Origin: Dryococelus australis
Taxonomy: Eukaryota; Arthropoda; Insecta; Phasmatodea; Phasmatidae
DNA length: 64,000 nt
Assembly (NCBI GenBank): GCA_029891345.1
Contig: CM056995.1
Location: 220,096,260-220,160,259 of the forward strand
Direction of reading: 5' to 3'
Below the pieces are notes generated by a model. That model did not search any database. It had not been told where the DNA came from and worked only from the letters and a program-made list of their open reading frames with translations. Shown piece by piece: positions 1-13,050 of this stretch (the stretch's first letter is position 1; each line of letters begins with the position of its first letter). A program made the position numbers and the translations under genes.

Positions 1-7
1 GGCGTAC

Positions 8-1080
8 TTACCATTTGCTCTTGGCCATTGGGCCCTTCTTCTTGCTAAGGAGTGTCGGCACTGGGTCCTTGAATGGCCAGGCGAAGGTCGTTGCAGTATA
101 TGGCCACCTTGCATCTGCTGCTGACCTTTGTGAGGTATGTGGTGTATCCCAGCACTTCGACAACATGTGGCTCACTCTAATTAGGAGTAAACCCTGAGAA
201 AAAGTTGTGCTTTGCACTTCAGGTTGTGCTCGCAGACATAAACCAGTTGTCCGGACTTGAGTCTCCTTGGTGGAAAGGTTGTTGCTGGTAACCATTATCC
301 AATGTACCTTTCCTGTTGTATGCATGCATTTTGCAAGTCTTGTTCTCGGTGCTGTCGCCTACCTGCTGCACTTCTGTTGCTTTGTTGTTTGCCTGTCTGA
401 TTCTGAATTCTGCAGGGAGGGGCAGTTCCTTTCCCTGGAGTTTGGCGGTTGGTGACTGACCTGTGACTATGTTCACCCTCCGTCTGATGGTGAATAAGGC
501 TGCGGGCAGATGTTCGGCCCAACTAGAGTGGTTGTCCCCTACCAACAGGAGCAACTGAGTCTCGAAGGCTTGGTTTCGCCTCTCCATTGGATTGGTCCGC
601 GGGTGGTACACTGCCATTATATGATGTTGGACTACCCACTTGGTGCACAATTCCCCCCAATACTCGCATGTGAACTGTGTACCATTGTCCGTTATGAGTG
701 TGCATGGGTAGCCCCATTGGGGGTATAATTCGTTCTCCAGTACACAGGCTATGTTGCGTGCCCATGCATTGGAAACTGGGTATGCTTCCATCTGTCTTGA
801 AAATGAATCACGTACAAGTATGAACCTCTTGCCATAAGGGGTGCATGGATATGATCACATCAGGTCCAGCAAGATGGACTCGAATAGCTCCTGCAGCTTC
901 CATGGCTGTTGTGTGATGCCATCTGCTCTCCTACTCTTGCAGAGGTTACACTTTACTCACCCCCTCACGAATTTCCGGATGTCTCTGGTCATGCCGGGGC
1001 AGTGGAAATGGTTCTGTACATTCCTTGTGGTTTGTGATGCACCAGGGTGGCCTGAAAATCATGCATTATGTGCATAATGT
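8..1080 (-). pseudogene. Gypsy-type integrase remnant
   Basis: Three parts are visible. At about 1075-900 the H2C2 zinc-binding region: G-H-P-G, a WPGM-like F-H-C-P-G-M, and a C-x2-C pair. At 791-219 (190 residues) the DDE core: T-D-N-G-T-Q-F-T with the second Asp, and Y-H-P-R-T-N-P-M-E-R with the catalytic Glu, then the usual helix region ending in a G-x-x-P-x-x-x-x-x-G loop. From 325 down to 8, in a shifted frame, the C-terminal SH3-like domain decays. A stop separates the zinc finger from the core (near 840). In a live element this enzyme would insert the cDNA into the genome; the frameshift at about 250-325 and the stop make this copy dead. Confidence 0.85.
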
Positions 1081-1256
1081 AGAACCTATGTTCGTGCACT
1101 TTTGGGCACATATAGGCACCAGGTTGCCTCAGGTCTACCCATTCGTGACTCTATGCATGTGCCGTTCATGCGCCACAATTCCTGGTCACTCTGAATGATG
1201 GACTTGACATGGTGTTGGGTATCTGTGCCCTTCTGTTTAACAGCATGAACACTTTT

Positions 1257-1538
1257 CTATAGGTTGTCAATTCGGATTTCTGGTTCCTCAGGTACAGTAA
1301 TATGCTGTATGATGAATTGATGATGTTTAATTTCTGCCTGCTCGACTTGTTGAGGAGGCAGTGTTACATGTGGGCCCATTGCCCTGGGGTAGAGAGCGTC
1401 CGGCTCGCCCAAGCCGACAGTCCATTTCCTGTCCGTGATTTGTTGTTGTTTTGTGGTTGGTTGCGTTTTGGACACTGGTTGTGCCAATGCATTTCTCCTT
1501 CCCCCTTGCTTTAATGGCATGAAAATGGTGGTTCCCAT
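1257..1538 (-). pseudogene. Linker region between lost RT/RNase H and integrase
   Basis: A 93-residue minus-strand open frame between the gag and integrase remnants. It is basic and Gln-rich in its first third and contains a segment resembling the tether that follows RNase H in gypsy elements (a D-A-L-x-x-R-like motif around residue 48). It has no recognised domain of its own. Its interest is that it probably marks the edge of the deletion that removed protease and reverse transcriptase: gag tail sequence lies directly beside it at 1540-1627. It could also simply be gag C-terminal sequence. Confidence 0.35.
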
Positions 1539-1539
1539 A

Positions 1540-2389
1540 GGCCTTCTACCATGCCCGAGGTTGCTACTGTGTGCGCTGCTATTCTGGGTTCGGGGTATGT
1601 TCTCGACCAGGATGTATTTGATCCTATTACTTTGCTCGTTGCCTCTGTCTGCTCCCTCTGCTCTGCATCTTTTCTCTGGTGCGAATCATACCAGTCAATG
1701 TCGCGGTGTTTTGCTCTCGGCTGGCTTGATCCAGTAACGTGGCAAAGCGCATGAAATCCCCTGTACTACTTTGTATTAACGGCACCATTGCTAGCCTATT
1801 CTCCGCTTTTACAGTAGATGCAACAACCTCGAGAATCTCATTCTTGCTCATGAGTGGATGGAAATTTTTAATTTGCTCTATCTTCCTCATTGCAAACGCT
1901 GTCAAGGATTCGCCTGGCTTTTTGCGCTTCCAGCCTAGCCCTACTCTGTGCTTGCAATGAGGAGTCGGTATTGGCAAATCTACTTTGAAAGCTGTTGAGA
2001 AATTCTACCCACTAAGTACCATAGTGACTGACCATTCATCACCAATTACTTGCTTCCCCTGCCAATTGCGTCCCTATAAAGTTTGGCCACTCTTGCTGGC
2101 ACAACCTGTATCTCTCTAAAGGTGATGTGCTATCTTTTATGAATGCTTGCTGGTCCTCATTTGGCAGGCCTGAAAAAGTTTGTAACTGCTGAAATCGTGT
2201 TGGGGTTGTACCAGCTTCGACGACTCTTAAAATGGTGGTTAATAATTCTGGATAATTGCTGTTTTGCTGCAGACATGTAAAACGTGTGGGTTGTGACGTC
2301 TCCTTCCACTGTGCTTCTATTCCTCCGAGCAGGAGCGTTGAATCTGCCAGTGGGCTTGGTACACACTGGCCCATTCTGAATGTTCCCAT
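1540..2389 (-). pseudogene. gag-like polyprotein remnant
   Basis: Two minus-strand frames (2389-2039 and 1977-1627) read as one gag-like protein broken by frameshifts. The first carries a sequence of the type FSG-x-P-N-E-D followed by a tryptophan-containing helix region, and the second a K-x-G-E-S-L-x-x-F motif followed by a long helix-rich stretch and an Arg-rich tail (residues about 95-116 of the second frame), as in retrotransposon capsid/nucleocapsid junctions. No CCHC knuckle was seen. An upstream extension towards 2510 is open in other frames and may hold the original start. It is assigned as gag mainly by its position ahead of integrase. Structural capsid role is inferred from family; this copy is not functional. 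Confidence 0.6.
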
Positions 2390-2510
2390 GCACAGTGATG
2401 CACACTAGACAATTCCGCCCCTACTACTGACTTTGCTTCTGACCGCAGAGATGGAAATGAGCATTGCCCAAAGCAGGATCTTCCAGCGGCTTGATTTGCC
2501 ATGTCTTGCC

Positions 2511-4480
2511 CGGTCAGGCATTGTCAGTGCATTCTGCGTCAGCACGTCTCACACCTCACGGTTTCCTGTGGCCCTGGTCTACAAATATCTTGTTGAGACT
2601 GTTTCTGTGTTTGCATATGTTCTGTTTTTAATTCCTTTAAAAATGTCCCTTTTCGAAAAAGAATGCGTTCGTACGTCTAGCACAAAACAAGGCCTTGCTG
2701 GCGAGTGGTTTTTTATTCCGTTCTGCTTAAGCATACTGAGTGGAAGTTATGTGCAGACAGCACACAAATCACAGTTCCGTTTCCCCTTCCTGAACATGTA
2801 ATCTGCTATGCACAATTGCCATCTTGCCAATGTGTAACTGTATTATTGTTGAATTTAAATCAATTAATTGAGGTGGGTTACATTGGCAAACAAATCGGCT
2901 GGACAAACCTTGTTTATTCTGTGCGGGCTGAAATTTGCTACAGTCGGCATACAATAGTGTTGGTGTACCATCGGATGTACAACTCCATGCTTTGCCCACT
3001 CGGGCTCTGTTTGCCTTCGTTATTCTGTCTACACGGACATGTTATTTCTACAAACAGGTTTGTACATAAAGTGGGTTGAACACATGTGAAATATAATGTC
3101 TTAGCTTGACCTGTGCTCGTGCACCAGTTCAGATTTTTACAGTTGGTATCCCTGGCTGCCACATGCTGCAGAGAATGAGCTTCCAGGTCAAACATTCTGC
3201 TGACTCGCATTCATCCCACGAAACGACACGATGCAGGGGGAGGGAGATATTGATTGTTTCTACCTGCACCCTATTTCCTGCTGTTTGTAATCGTGTGACA
3301 CAACTACTTGTGGGACACGTGTGTTTTTCCTGTACACTGCTTGCGAGGACTGTCAAACAGCTTTGAAAAAGTTTAGAAATGTTTTGCAAAATGCACCTGA
3401 AAAATTACTGCAAAAGTCTTTTTTTCCTTTCTGAAAAACATTTTGTAAATTTTTTTAATATTTAAAATTAGTTTGGAAAAGTTTTAAAAGTTGTTCTCAG
3501 CGTTCATTGAACACTTAGTTTGGAAATGTCCGTGGGAAAAACACTGTAAACGTTTATTGTTTATTTTGAAAAGTTTTAAAATTAATACTGATAACTGCTA
3601 CAAAATTTTCCGAAAAAGTTTCGGAAATAATTAAATTAAATTTGTATGGCTTTTGAAAATAGACTGTGCTGACTGGTATTGCTTGTAAAAACCATCTTCA
3701 TTTGCCTATAGCGATGCCTAATGGGTCAATTACTGCACACATTTTTATTGCTGTTTGTGTAACTCTTAATAAATGACATGTGTGTTTGTTTAAAAAAGAG
3801 CATCACACATACATAAGCACATCTGCTGTGCTGTTTACTTATTGACATTCAGCTTTGAATACATGTACACTTAAACATACAAATATTGCCCCTTTTACAG
3901 TGTCAGTGCAGAGTTGTTGTGTTTGTTTGCATTCGTTTTAGATTACAATTGTTAAGTATATTTTCACGTGTGGCCACGTCTAACCAGTGTGTTTCAGCAA
4001 ATTCTAAAACGTCAGCTGATGTCGCAATGGAACAACCCACCTCAGTGGATTGTTCTTTACAAATGCAGACCACACAGAATGTCTGTTGACATGTTTCAAT
4101 TTCCACTCGGGCCACTGTACGTCGGTTGACATAACACGTAAGCACTCTATAGTGTATACAAAACTAACAAGTTTTGATATTATTGCAAATAATTGTACAA
4201 AGAACAGTAATGAACAAAAAGCACTGTTATTAATGACTGTAATGTTGTTGCTCTCGCCATTGGTGATGCAATTTAAAATATATTTGGGTGCAATGTCCCT
4301 GAAGTGATTCGTTGTGTTACAAGTGTTTGATGATCTCAGGTTACTCACCAATGTCTGCTGGTATTCACTGTGATGCACTTTCGTAGCACTGTTAACTTTG
4401 CTGTGGTTTGTAGCGTAGCCTGTTGATCACGTGGTGTGTTGAGCAGGCTTCTGAAATGTTGTTGATGCTCTCCTTTGTAC
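2511..4480. other. A+T-rich stretch, no supported gene
   Basis: Many short frames exist on both strands but none has recognisable domain content. Between about 3365 and 3680 the phrase GAAAAGTTTTAAAA and close variants recur at irregular spacing, giving a degenerate simple-sequence look. An AATAAA-containing stretch lies near 3768. Nothing else could be supported. Confidence 0.6.
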
Positions 4481-4489
4481 CCTAATTAT

Positions 4490-4725
4490 GAAGGCCACTT
4501 GGCATGTAAGAAGGTGGCTTGCTGGTGCAGACTGTTGTTTGTTACGTCCGAATTCGGCAAGTCACATAGTGCGTCCTGGAAGGTGGCTTGCTCTGATATT
4601 AAGATGTTTGATTCGTCTGAGTTGGGCAGGCCACATATGATGTGGCGCATCCCAGGAATGATGATGCTTGCCCCACCTGGTAGCAGGTTTAGGGCAGGAA
4701 ATGGTGATTTTGCCCGGTGCCACAC
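4490..4725 (-). repeat. 69-bp tandem repeat, in frame within a 79-residue ORF
   Basis: The sequence AAGGTGGCTTGCT occurs at 4511 and again at 4580, and the bases between align over most of a 69-bp unit; a third, more diverged unit runs to about 4725. On the minus strand the period is exactly 23 codons and the reading frame (4725-4486) stays open through all units: L-P-N-S-D and Q-A-T-F recur 23 residues apart. The protein is not recognised. The repeat may be coding or may be a minisatellite that happens to be open. Confidence 0.6.
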
Positions 4726-4740
4726 TCGGCCTTAAGAAAC

Positions 4741-7700
4741 GATTAAGTGATAAACGCATCCCATCGCATGAAGTCCTGGAATATTACCTCAGGATACTGT
4801 TAGCCCCTCCCCCCATTCCATGACAATAGCAAATGAAGTTAAAGGTTCCTCTTCTATGTTATACAATTGCAGTGAAGAAATGCAGCTTAAATTGAAGAGC
4901 CGAGGGGGGTGTCGCGGTAGCTTACTGCCTGTAATGCTGGTCGTCCAAGTATTCAAGTCTGACTGATGAACATGGCGGCAGCCTCGCCTAACGTCCGGCG
5001 AGCCTGGCGCCAAATGCAAACATGATAAAATGCAACTGCGCATCTTACTTGATTAAAGAAAGTAACACTGTACATAATTATGACTAATGATTTAAAACAT
5101 GTTGTTAACATACTCGTGAATGCGGGAGCCCAAGATATGGCTAAGAATGTGATGTCATGAGTATGTTACTGCACTTGAGGTGTGATATTAAATTTAATGG
5201 TGCCTTATGTGACTGGTACTCGATGAATGAAGGCATGTACGCTTTTATAATTAATACATAAATATTGATGTGTGTGTCGTTACTGCGAAAAAGAGAAAAA
5301 AAACATACGTATTTCATTTCCTGTGACGACACACCCATTTCACTGAAAAGTGGCAGGGCTATGCCCTGTCATCTGTGAGATTTGTGTAACTCCCTATGAC
5401 AAATTGGGTGGCTTCCATAGTTAACAATGGTGCAATAATTGTTGAAAATCACTGTAATTACTCTAACTAAATGATGCTACTATGTAACCACTCACCACTT
5501 TGCACTTATGCTGGGAATATTATTCCCCATCTTTTGACACCTCTCGGAGCCATGTCGCACTCCAGATTCGGCAAAGAGACCCGTCGACATTGTGCACATT
5601 GAAAATCCTTGGGAGAAAGCAGTGCTGCTTATCCCAGTGTTCCCTCCAATGGCTGTTGCGGCTAACAGTCGTGACTTTACAGGAAACACCCATTTGGGCC
5701 GCATATAAATTTGTTACGAGAGTTTACTCATGTAATAAATTTAAAATATGGTGACCCACAGCCTATAGGTACGAGAGTGGCAAGAAAAGTGTAAACATGC
5801 CACTCTTGTCGACCTGCACTGGTCTGGACCGCGACCTAATGACTATCGGTCGAGTGTTGCTGTTTGATTAATGCATCTGTGGTGGTACAAATGGGCACAA
5901 GGGATACGTGGATGTCTGAAACACATCACATTGTTCTTGGCACCCAGTTTTGTACCCTATATTTTCAAATACATATATTTTTTTATATCAAATCGACTCA
6001 TATTTCTTTCAACAGTTCAAACACTAACAAAAATTTTAACATTACAGTGATGGTTTGTGACTTTGCTTCGGACTATAAGTTTTGACACTTTGTGTTGCCC
6101 TCATCAACATTACAGGGCATAACAGGGTGAAGTTTCTGTTCCCATCAACTTGCCCTAGTTACTTTCGGCCTGATGTTGTCGATGGAACCCAATGTAGTTG
6201 GTGTGTTTGATGTGAGTGTGGTGGTTCAAGTAGGCACAAGGAGCTAGTGGACTTCTGGTTCACATCAGATGCCTCAGCTTCTACTGCCACCATGGCGAGT
6301 CACGAGCCACTGGCTTGGCGGGACACTGGCGCTTATCAATGTGTCGGAAAGGGGTTAAGGTGAGGTTTCAAGGCCATTGAGAATTTAGGTTAGGGGGGTT
6401 TTGGTGGTATTACCCGACTAGACACCAGACTTCACATGAAAGTGGCCGTCAATGAATTTGGAATTGGAAACTCTGGGTGCTCTCGGGGTGCTGCAGGCCA
6501 TGCGCTTGGACGTAATTCTCTGCCATCGAAATTTGCTGCCTCTATTCAGTAAATAGTACTGGTGCTCTGAATTATACTGTTTTCTAAACTGTGGCCTATA
6601 GGCTAACCCCATAACTTTGCGAACTTGAATTAATTATGTAACGTAATTTAGAATTAGTAAAAGACTACATGTGAATCATTACTGCCGAGTAACCTATTCT
6701 GGCTGGTCAAATGTCGTGAAGAAATTACAAATTTGCTCAGAGCACATTTGCATAATAAATTACACTTTCAATAAAAACATGTATTGGGGTGGGTATTATG
6801 AGGGTCCATTCCCTGAAGAGCTGTGAGGCTGAACACGATTAACTAATACACGGATGCTTATATCACTCATATATTTTTTGCGATAACTAAGGTATAAAAC
6901 AGCATTAAGTCACTGAAGTATTTAGGTTTAAATAATTACACTCCCATGGGCTATGCAAGCTACAGGGGAGAAGGGCAAGCATCTCTGGGGGTAATGAAGC
7001 AAAATGTTCCAGAAATATTATGTTACTACTGCAATGAACGTGGTTGGTGCTAAAATGGTATTTGCCCCTGGTGTATGCATGACTGCAGCCATGCCCTTGA
7101 ACAATAGAGATTCTAGTAATGCTCCAGCTTGGTGCCCGAACCTGTCAATAATGGGGGAGGGGGGTATGCAAAGCTGGAACTCTTTTCTTGCAAACACTAC
7201 TTGCAAAATGCATTCATATGTTCTCTACCCTTGCAATAACAACATAAAAATCATTTTATATTTCTAACAACACAAATAGAAATTTCAAAAATGGTGTATA
7301 AGGTGAAGAGTGAAAACACTGACGTTAATAGAGGGTTCACGAGCGCCTCTCTGACCATCTGCACCACACAGTCAACTATTGCATTAGTGTGCTGTGTCGA
7401 CGAGGACAGCTAAGAGTACAGTGGTATAGATCGCCGAAAACAAGAGAGTCGCTTTTCTTGGGGACCTATATTGCATAGCACACAAAGGTAGTTTTAATAA
7501 TTTTTTTCCAAGAGGTAATTCCTGGGGGAAATTAGTTAGTGATCTGGCACAGCGTCCCGACGAAGCCACGACCATCAGGTACATCACCCATTGGTGGGAA
7601 AAAGTGAGCTGCCTGTGCAGCGGTGTTATGCATTCCCCAATGGGTGCTACATAGGTGGTTCTGCTAGCCGAAGTGTTGTGACATGCAGCCCCTTGGCACA

Positions 7701-10600
7701 GTAAGATAGGCAGGGAATAGCATTGCCCTGCCAACGTTCAATTATCGTCCATATGAGATGAATGGGTTTAGTAGTTTTCTTTGCAGTCAGCATAAACTTA
7801 ACTTATGCCTAGTCCGATTTTGCATGCATAAAAGAACTTCATAGCAGGTGACATCATCCATAGTGGCATGAGGGAGGTGGAAGTGATGTTTCGCCGCACC
7901 ATAGAGGCGGAAGTGACACATTTTCATATCGGTACCTCTATTCCAGCAGAAGCAGAGCAAGCATTTCATTTAATGGTAATTACAGGGTACATGCAAGTAA
8001 ATTACAAAGGACTATTAATTGTTGAGTCACTAAACAAATGCTTGTTTGCTTGCGGGAATGTCACCAACATGTCTTGTAAATAAAGTGTATAACAAGTGCA
8101 ATAATAGAAGTAAGAGGGCATGTGTTGCATCACTACTCAGTTAGCAATTTGACTCCAGCGCTGGCGCTTGGCATCATCGCCGTGGCCATATTGGAATCTT
8201 TTGCTTGGTACTCAGAGAATACAGTAATGTGGGAGGTCCGTTCTACTACCACCCTTGGTACACAGCATTTAGGCTGCAAGTCTTTCATTTTGCAATAGTA
8301 AGTGCTATAGAGGAACATTTATTTTAATCAGTGCCAAGGGTTGGACACGCTAACTTTCCCATGAGTGGGAACTTAACTTTCACAAATAATGAAGTAAGAG
8401 CCTCGCCTACCTTCCCGCACCGGGCTATCGGCAGCCCTAGAGTGCGGGGTAGTCTGCACATTGCTTACTCCATTTCATATGAGGGCTGTACGTAGTTAGT
8501 CTAAAATGCAATAAATTGTATGTGATGAGTTCAAGCACTTTTTTTATATACCTAAAGATAACATCATGCACTGTGGTCTTAAGGCCGCAATTTAATTAAT
8601 ACAGTGTTTTTCAGGTGTATGCATGGTGGGCCCTGTCCCCTAGATAGAGTAACACCAATGTAAGGATAAAGGCATGTAGGAGGCCTACATACTATGCTCT
8701 TGTGGTAGTAAAAACCATCATCTTAACTTCAGTGTTGGCAAATACACATGGCAACACTCATTACAACAACATCAGCATTGATGCAGACACCAGGGATCCA
8801 CAAGGGCCATATGCCAACGACCCACAAATTGCTCCCAGAACACGGCTGGATCCGGCCACACTAACTTTTTTCCCTGTCTGAGAAGTTAGATGGGAGAATG
8901 CATTGTCACTGGGAGTCCGAGCACATTGATGTGTACCATGTTGGTCCCCTTCCCAGCCTGTTAGCTACATCGCCTCTTCAGCATTGTCTATACACCGCGT
9001 ATTCATGAGTGAAGAAAATGTCAAGTGTTTCATTGTAGAATTCAGTACATATTATTTTCCCCTGGCCATTTTAAATATTGTATGGTGCTCACCTCAGCGA
9101 TAGTGCAACCATGTGTGTTTGTTTACATATAGTATTTCTGTGAAATATAGAACTGTGTTTATTCTTAAAGTGTTTGATGTATAATTTAGTAGTAAGGTTA
9201 TTGCAGTCTACCACTGTGTACACAATGTTAACATTTCAGGGTGATGTTAGTACCATATGTAAGTGCGTTTTGCACATCGAGTGTCATTTGTTTTTGTAAC
9301 CTACCATTCCACATCATAAACATTTTATAATATTTACATGCATCAAGCACATCAGAGTGCACAACACATACAAATAATATTTATCCCCTAAGGAACATGT
9401 AAATACCAGTTGAAATAATTTATTATTATTATTTCTATATTGTTTATGTTCGGAAGTCAGTGCTGCCATAACCAGTTGTCTATAACAACACAGTGCCAGA
9501 GGCCATGCACAGCCTAAATGGCAAAACAGCCTTACTACTTAACCAAGAATAGCGTGGCATTATTTACATTTTATATTTATACATATTATTAGAACAATCT
9601 AGTGGGAAATAAAAGGACATGTGCCCAACAGACATACAAATAAATGCAGCCATATCTCATTCACACACACGCCACAAAAATGTACATTTTAGGTTAAGGA
9701 CTAAGGATTAAGTAAGGTTGTGCCACGTAATTTTTAGTTTATGTATTTTGTGTTTGATATGCCTTAGTTTAATAATAAATAGCAATATCTATAGCCTGTT
9801 GACACATCCACATTCCAGATGTCATCATTTCGCCCATTCATTAATTATTTACATTTTACATTTTTTCATCATATCATGCAGAAAGCCTGTGTTTGGAGGC
9901 AGTGCTCCCGCACAGCCATCTTTAGTAGCTGTCTTACGGTACTCTGGTATTGCAGATATATGTGTGGCCTCCCCACATTGATTATATTTGTTCACCAATC
10001 ATGTAGTTTTTCAATAGCGTTAATTTTTATTCAGGGACCATAATTGACTTTGCTATAGCCCAGGGAGAGCACTGCTCTACAGTCCGGTCCGTTTTTCCAC
10101 GGCCAGACCTTAATTTTTCACATTAATTATCATTATCAGCTACACACCATTTTTACTGTTTGAGCGCCCTCCCACTAAACAAAGGTTATCATAATTTGTA
10201 TGTGCCTCATACAAGGGTGAGTGAAATAAATTGTTTGGGTTTGAAAAGTTGTTCGTCTACGAATTTATATCTTTTGTCCGTTTCACGGACCACATAACCC
10301 GTTTTTACGCAATCATGGCATAAGGCCCACAGCCCTCCCTAGACCAGGAGTATGGTATTTACTTAAACAAATTCATCAGCAGCATTTGGGACCACCTCCC
10401 AGTGATGGAGGGCATATGAAGGACAGCCACTAGGGCCATGGGCAGCACGACCCATAATGGTCTTGTATTCGCCAACTTGGTGAACTGGTACCCTTACTGG
10501 AGTACTTCAGCTAGAATTAATTCCACTCCACATAACCTTTCTTCCCCCAATGGTCCAGCGAAACATCATGCCATCAACATATAAACGTCTTGCTAAACTT
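4741..10600. other. No supported gene; A+T-rich intergenic-like DNA
   Basis: Six-frame content is short and unlike any family I recognise. Frames such as those at 5492-5704 and 7384-7734 on the minus strand have ordinary amino-acid mixtures but no motif. A stretch at 7110-7160 resembles 12951-13000 (both carry GGTGCCC followed by an AAC and an AATAAT), hinting at a dispersed repeat too decayed to delimit. Otherwise I see nothing. Confidence 0.5.
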
Positions 10601-10629
10601 GTGGGGATAGCTCTCAGCCAACCATTAAT

Positions 10630-10905
10630 CCTGACGTCTTAAATGGCTGCCTGGCATGTGGGGATTTTTATCAAGTGAAATGCACTGCAAGCCATTTCTT
10701 CCTGATGTCTTAAATGGCTTGCCCAAGTTAGGCATTTTCACGAAAGGCAACTACTGCATCAAATAGCTGCTAGTCATGTGGAGCTATTTTTACATCCAGC
10801 AAAAGCAACGAAAAGGATAAAGTACCAGCAAGCTGTTTCTGCACACATCGAGTACAAGCGACGCTGAAAAAGATAAGGTACAGCAATATATGCGTTTCCA
10901 CACTA
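10630..10905 (+). repeat. Degenerate short tandem repeats
   Basis: Three blocks start with variants of CCTGACGTCTTAAATGGCTG (about 10631, 10709 and 10755), each followed by a G-rich then T-rich stretch. Two further blocks share AAGGATAAAGTAC / AAGATAAGGTAC (about 10814 and 10872) and a downstream TGCACACA / TCCACAC. Spacing varies between 45 and 80 bp. This looks like an old tandem or subterminal repeat of a transposon. No function is suggested. Confidence 0.45.
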
Positions 10906-12718
10906 GAGTTTCAGTGTTTGTATATACCCCTTTTTGCATAACAAATAAACATAAATTTTAACAAATACAGTGTGAGAAAATGTAAAGAAGGTTGATACAA
11001 GGCTAAATGCACAATTAACGCATTTCTGCTTAACGGAAAGACCACACATGACAATTTTTAATATGCATACTTTTTAAAAATAAAATGGATAAGTTAAGTT
11101 TTGTTTGAACAGAGTTTTAAAATGCAATAAAGTGTTTTGTATGAATAAATGCAAATTGGTGCATACATTTTATGAACAGTAATAAGAAACACAAACAAGA
11201 ATCAAGTACAGAAACTTCATTTTAAATATTATAATTAATGCATGCATCAAGAACAGCAACAAGTAACTGTAAATGCAACACCAAGTAAATACATGTGTTT
11301 TAAACCACATGCCATGTTTTGACGTGAACCGCCAGCATCAGCCCATTCTTCCTGCCACCAGCATATATATGCAAACCTTAGCTTACGTTCTGTGCGTATG
11401 ACATAGTGCATCAGTGGTCTGCAATCAAAGTATATATTAGTGTTTATTTTCTAAATGGCCTTTTTAATATTGTATCTTGTGTTTCAAAGTGATACATTTC
11501 GTTCGCCATGTGTGCACTGCAGCGACCACATGTCATCCTTGTTTGTTGATTTTTTTGAAGGGAATAATTTATGTGTATTCTTCATGTAATTTTGTGTTCA
11601 TAAAGTGTCACTATTTCTCTTAAAGGTGAGTACAATGCACACTAGCTGTGTACACGGAACATTCATGCAGAATGCCAGTTAAAATTTTATTTCAATATTG
11701 AGCGTTGTATTGTTACCTTTTTACTATGTTATGTCATGTTATGTTTTGATGTCACTAAATGTGTAATAAAGTCCTCATGGGAATTGAATAAGGAAAGTGA
11801 CATTTACACAAAGTGTGTACACGAGATATTGAGTAGAAACCTGATTTATAGTTTTTGTATACTTCTTGTGGCAGTTATAGTGTATTGTTTTAATGTGTGT
11901 TTGGTTCTGAAGACACTTAAGTGCACAATATCACTAAGGAAAATCGTATATTATTCCTATAATATTTTGTATTTTATTTAATTATTTTTTATTATCCCCG
12001 TGCTAATAATTATTATTATTCTAAAATGTGCAAGAGATAACCTCACACAGACTTGCATAGACAACATAACCAAAGACTGGCCAGCAGAAATAAGTGCGGA
12101 GGACACGTGCCTATCACATGACCAAGGATTGTTGTCCACACATATAAACAAAAATTGTCAGACATTTTTCCAATTGATTTTATTTCTCCTGAATATTTTT
12201 ACAAGACAAATTAAAATATTGCATATTAATATTTATTGTTTGTGTTCCATTAAATTTTCATCCATTTTAATTTTAATAATTTAACCCTAATAACAGTATT
12301 TTGTTTTTTCAAACAGGAAGTAGCACCAAGAAGCTAATCCCGCGTGGCCATGTTGGTGGCATTACCACATCTCGTGGGGTAGGTCGTGCGTGAGACCTGC
12401 TCCGGGGTCTTCAACTTTTTTAACTCAAATGTAATTGCAATAATTTTAATTTCATTTAGTCGGAACATTTAACTTACTTTCGTCAGTCCAGAGCATGCAC
12501 CGCCCAGTTCAGTCCATTTGCTACACTGCTGGACCTTAATATCACTATGTAATTTCTTTGTCAGCATCGCTCCTTTTTTTTTCCCGGTATTACAGCTCTC
12601 CGAGCTGAATTAGAGATTGTATACATTTTTGTACTTCATATGAGGGTAAATGAATAAAATGTTACCTTATTGAGTAATTATGAGTGCATGTCATTTAATA
12701 GTTGTTGTGACCATAGGA
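10906..12718. other. A+T-rich DNA, nothing recognised
   Basis: No frame with family content. Several AATAAA strings occur by composition alone. I see no repeats, hairpins or promoter-like clusters that stand out. Confidence 0.5.
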
Positions 12719-12850
12719 TTATTTAACCATAAATTCTTTACTATGAGTCGTTATGGTGTTAGGTGGCTGCAACAACCCACGATAATTTCTTAGTGGCACA
12801 TAAGGGAGGCCAACAGCCCTTACCAGTCTAGGCCTAACAGGATATAACTC
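12719..12850 (-). repeat. Dispersed repeat copy 1 (inverted partner at 15.7 kb)
   Basis: Read on the minus strand from 12850, this matches the plus-strand sequence starting at 15729 at roughly 75% by eye over about 100 bp, beginning with ATCCTGTTAGGCCTAG and passing through GGGTTGTTGCAGCCACC. Shorter, less certain relatives sharing a GGCTGTTGGCC core occur near 10310-10345 and 21985-22020. The family is not recognised. The two good copies are inverted and lie on either side of the pogo-like transposase. Confidence 0.6.
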
Positions 12851-13050
12851 TTCAAGACTTCGATTTTTCTTCGCAACATGAGTGTTACTACAGGAATGAC
12901 ATCGGGACACCAAGGGAGACCCGTAGGCCGTCAGCCTTAACGACCCCTGAATCTCATGCTCCGCACTGGTGCCCAAACTGGTAATAATTAATCCCACTTT
13001 CACCAAGTTAACATAATCAGCTATATCTCCTTGTGTTGCCAACTTCCACC

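Larger units (their letters stand above)
8..2510 (-). mobile_element. Degenerate Ty3/gypsy-like LTR retrotransposon (gag + integrase, no RT)
   Basis: Reading the minus strand from about 2510 down to 8, gag-like frames are followed by a basic linker, an integrase zinc-binding motif, an integrase core and a decayed integrase C-terminus. This is the order of a gypsy-type element, but there is no recognisable protease, reverse transcriptase or RNase H between gag and integrase, so about 2 kb of pol has been lost. The frame shifts many times. No LTR could be delimited: the 3' end probably lies beyond the left edge of the window and nothing LTR-like was recognised upstream of gag. The gypsy assignment is firm from the integrase; the clade is not known. 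Confidence 0.8.

Noticed and set aside
7120-7145. GGTGCCCGAAC-type word resembling a retroelement primer-binding site
   Set aside because: No LTR edge beside it, and a similar word at 12970 also lacks one.
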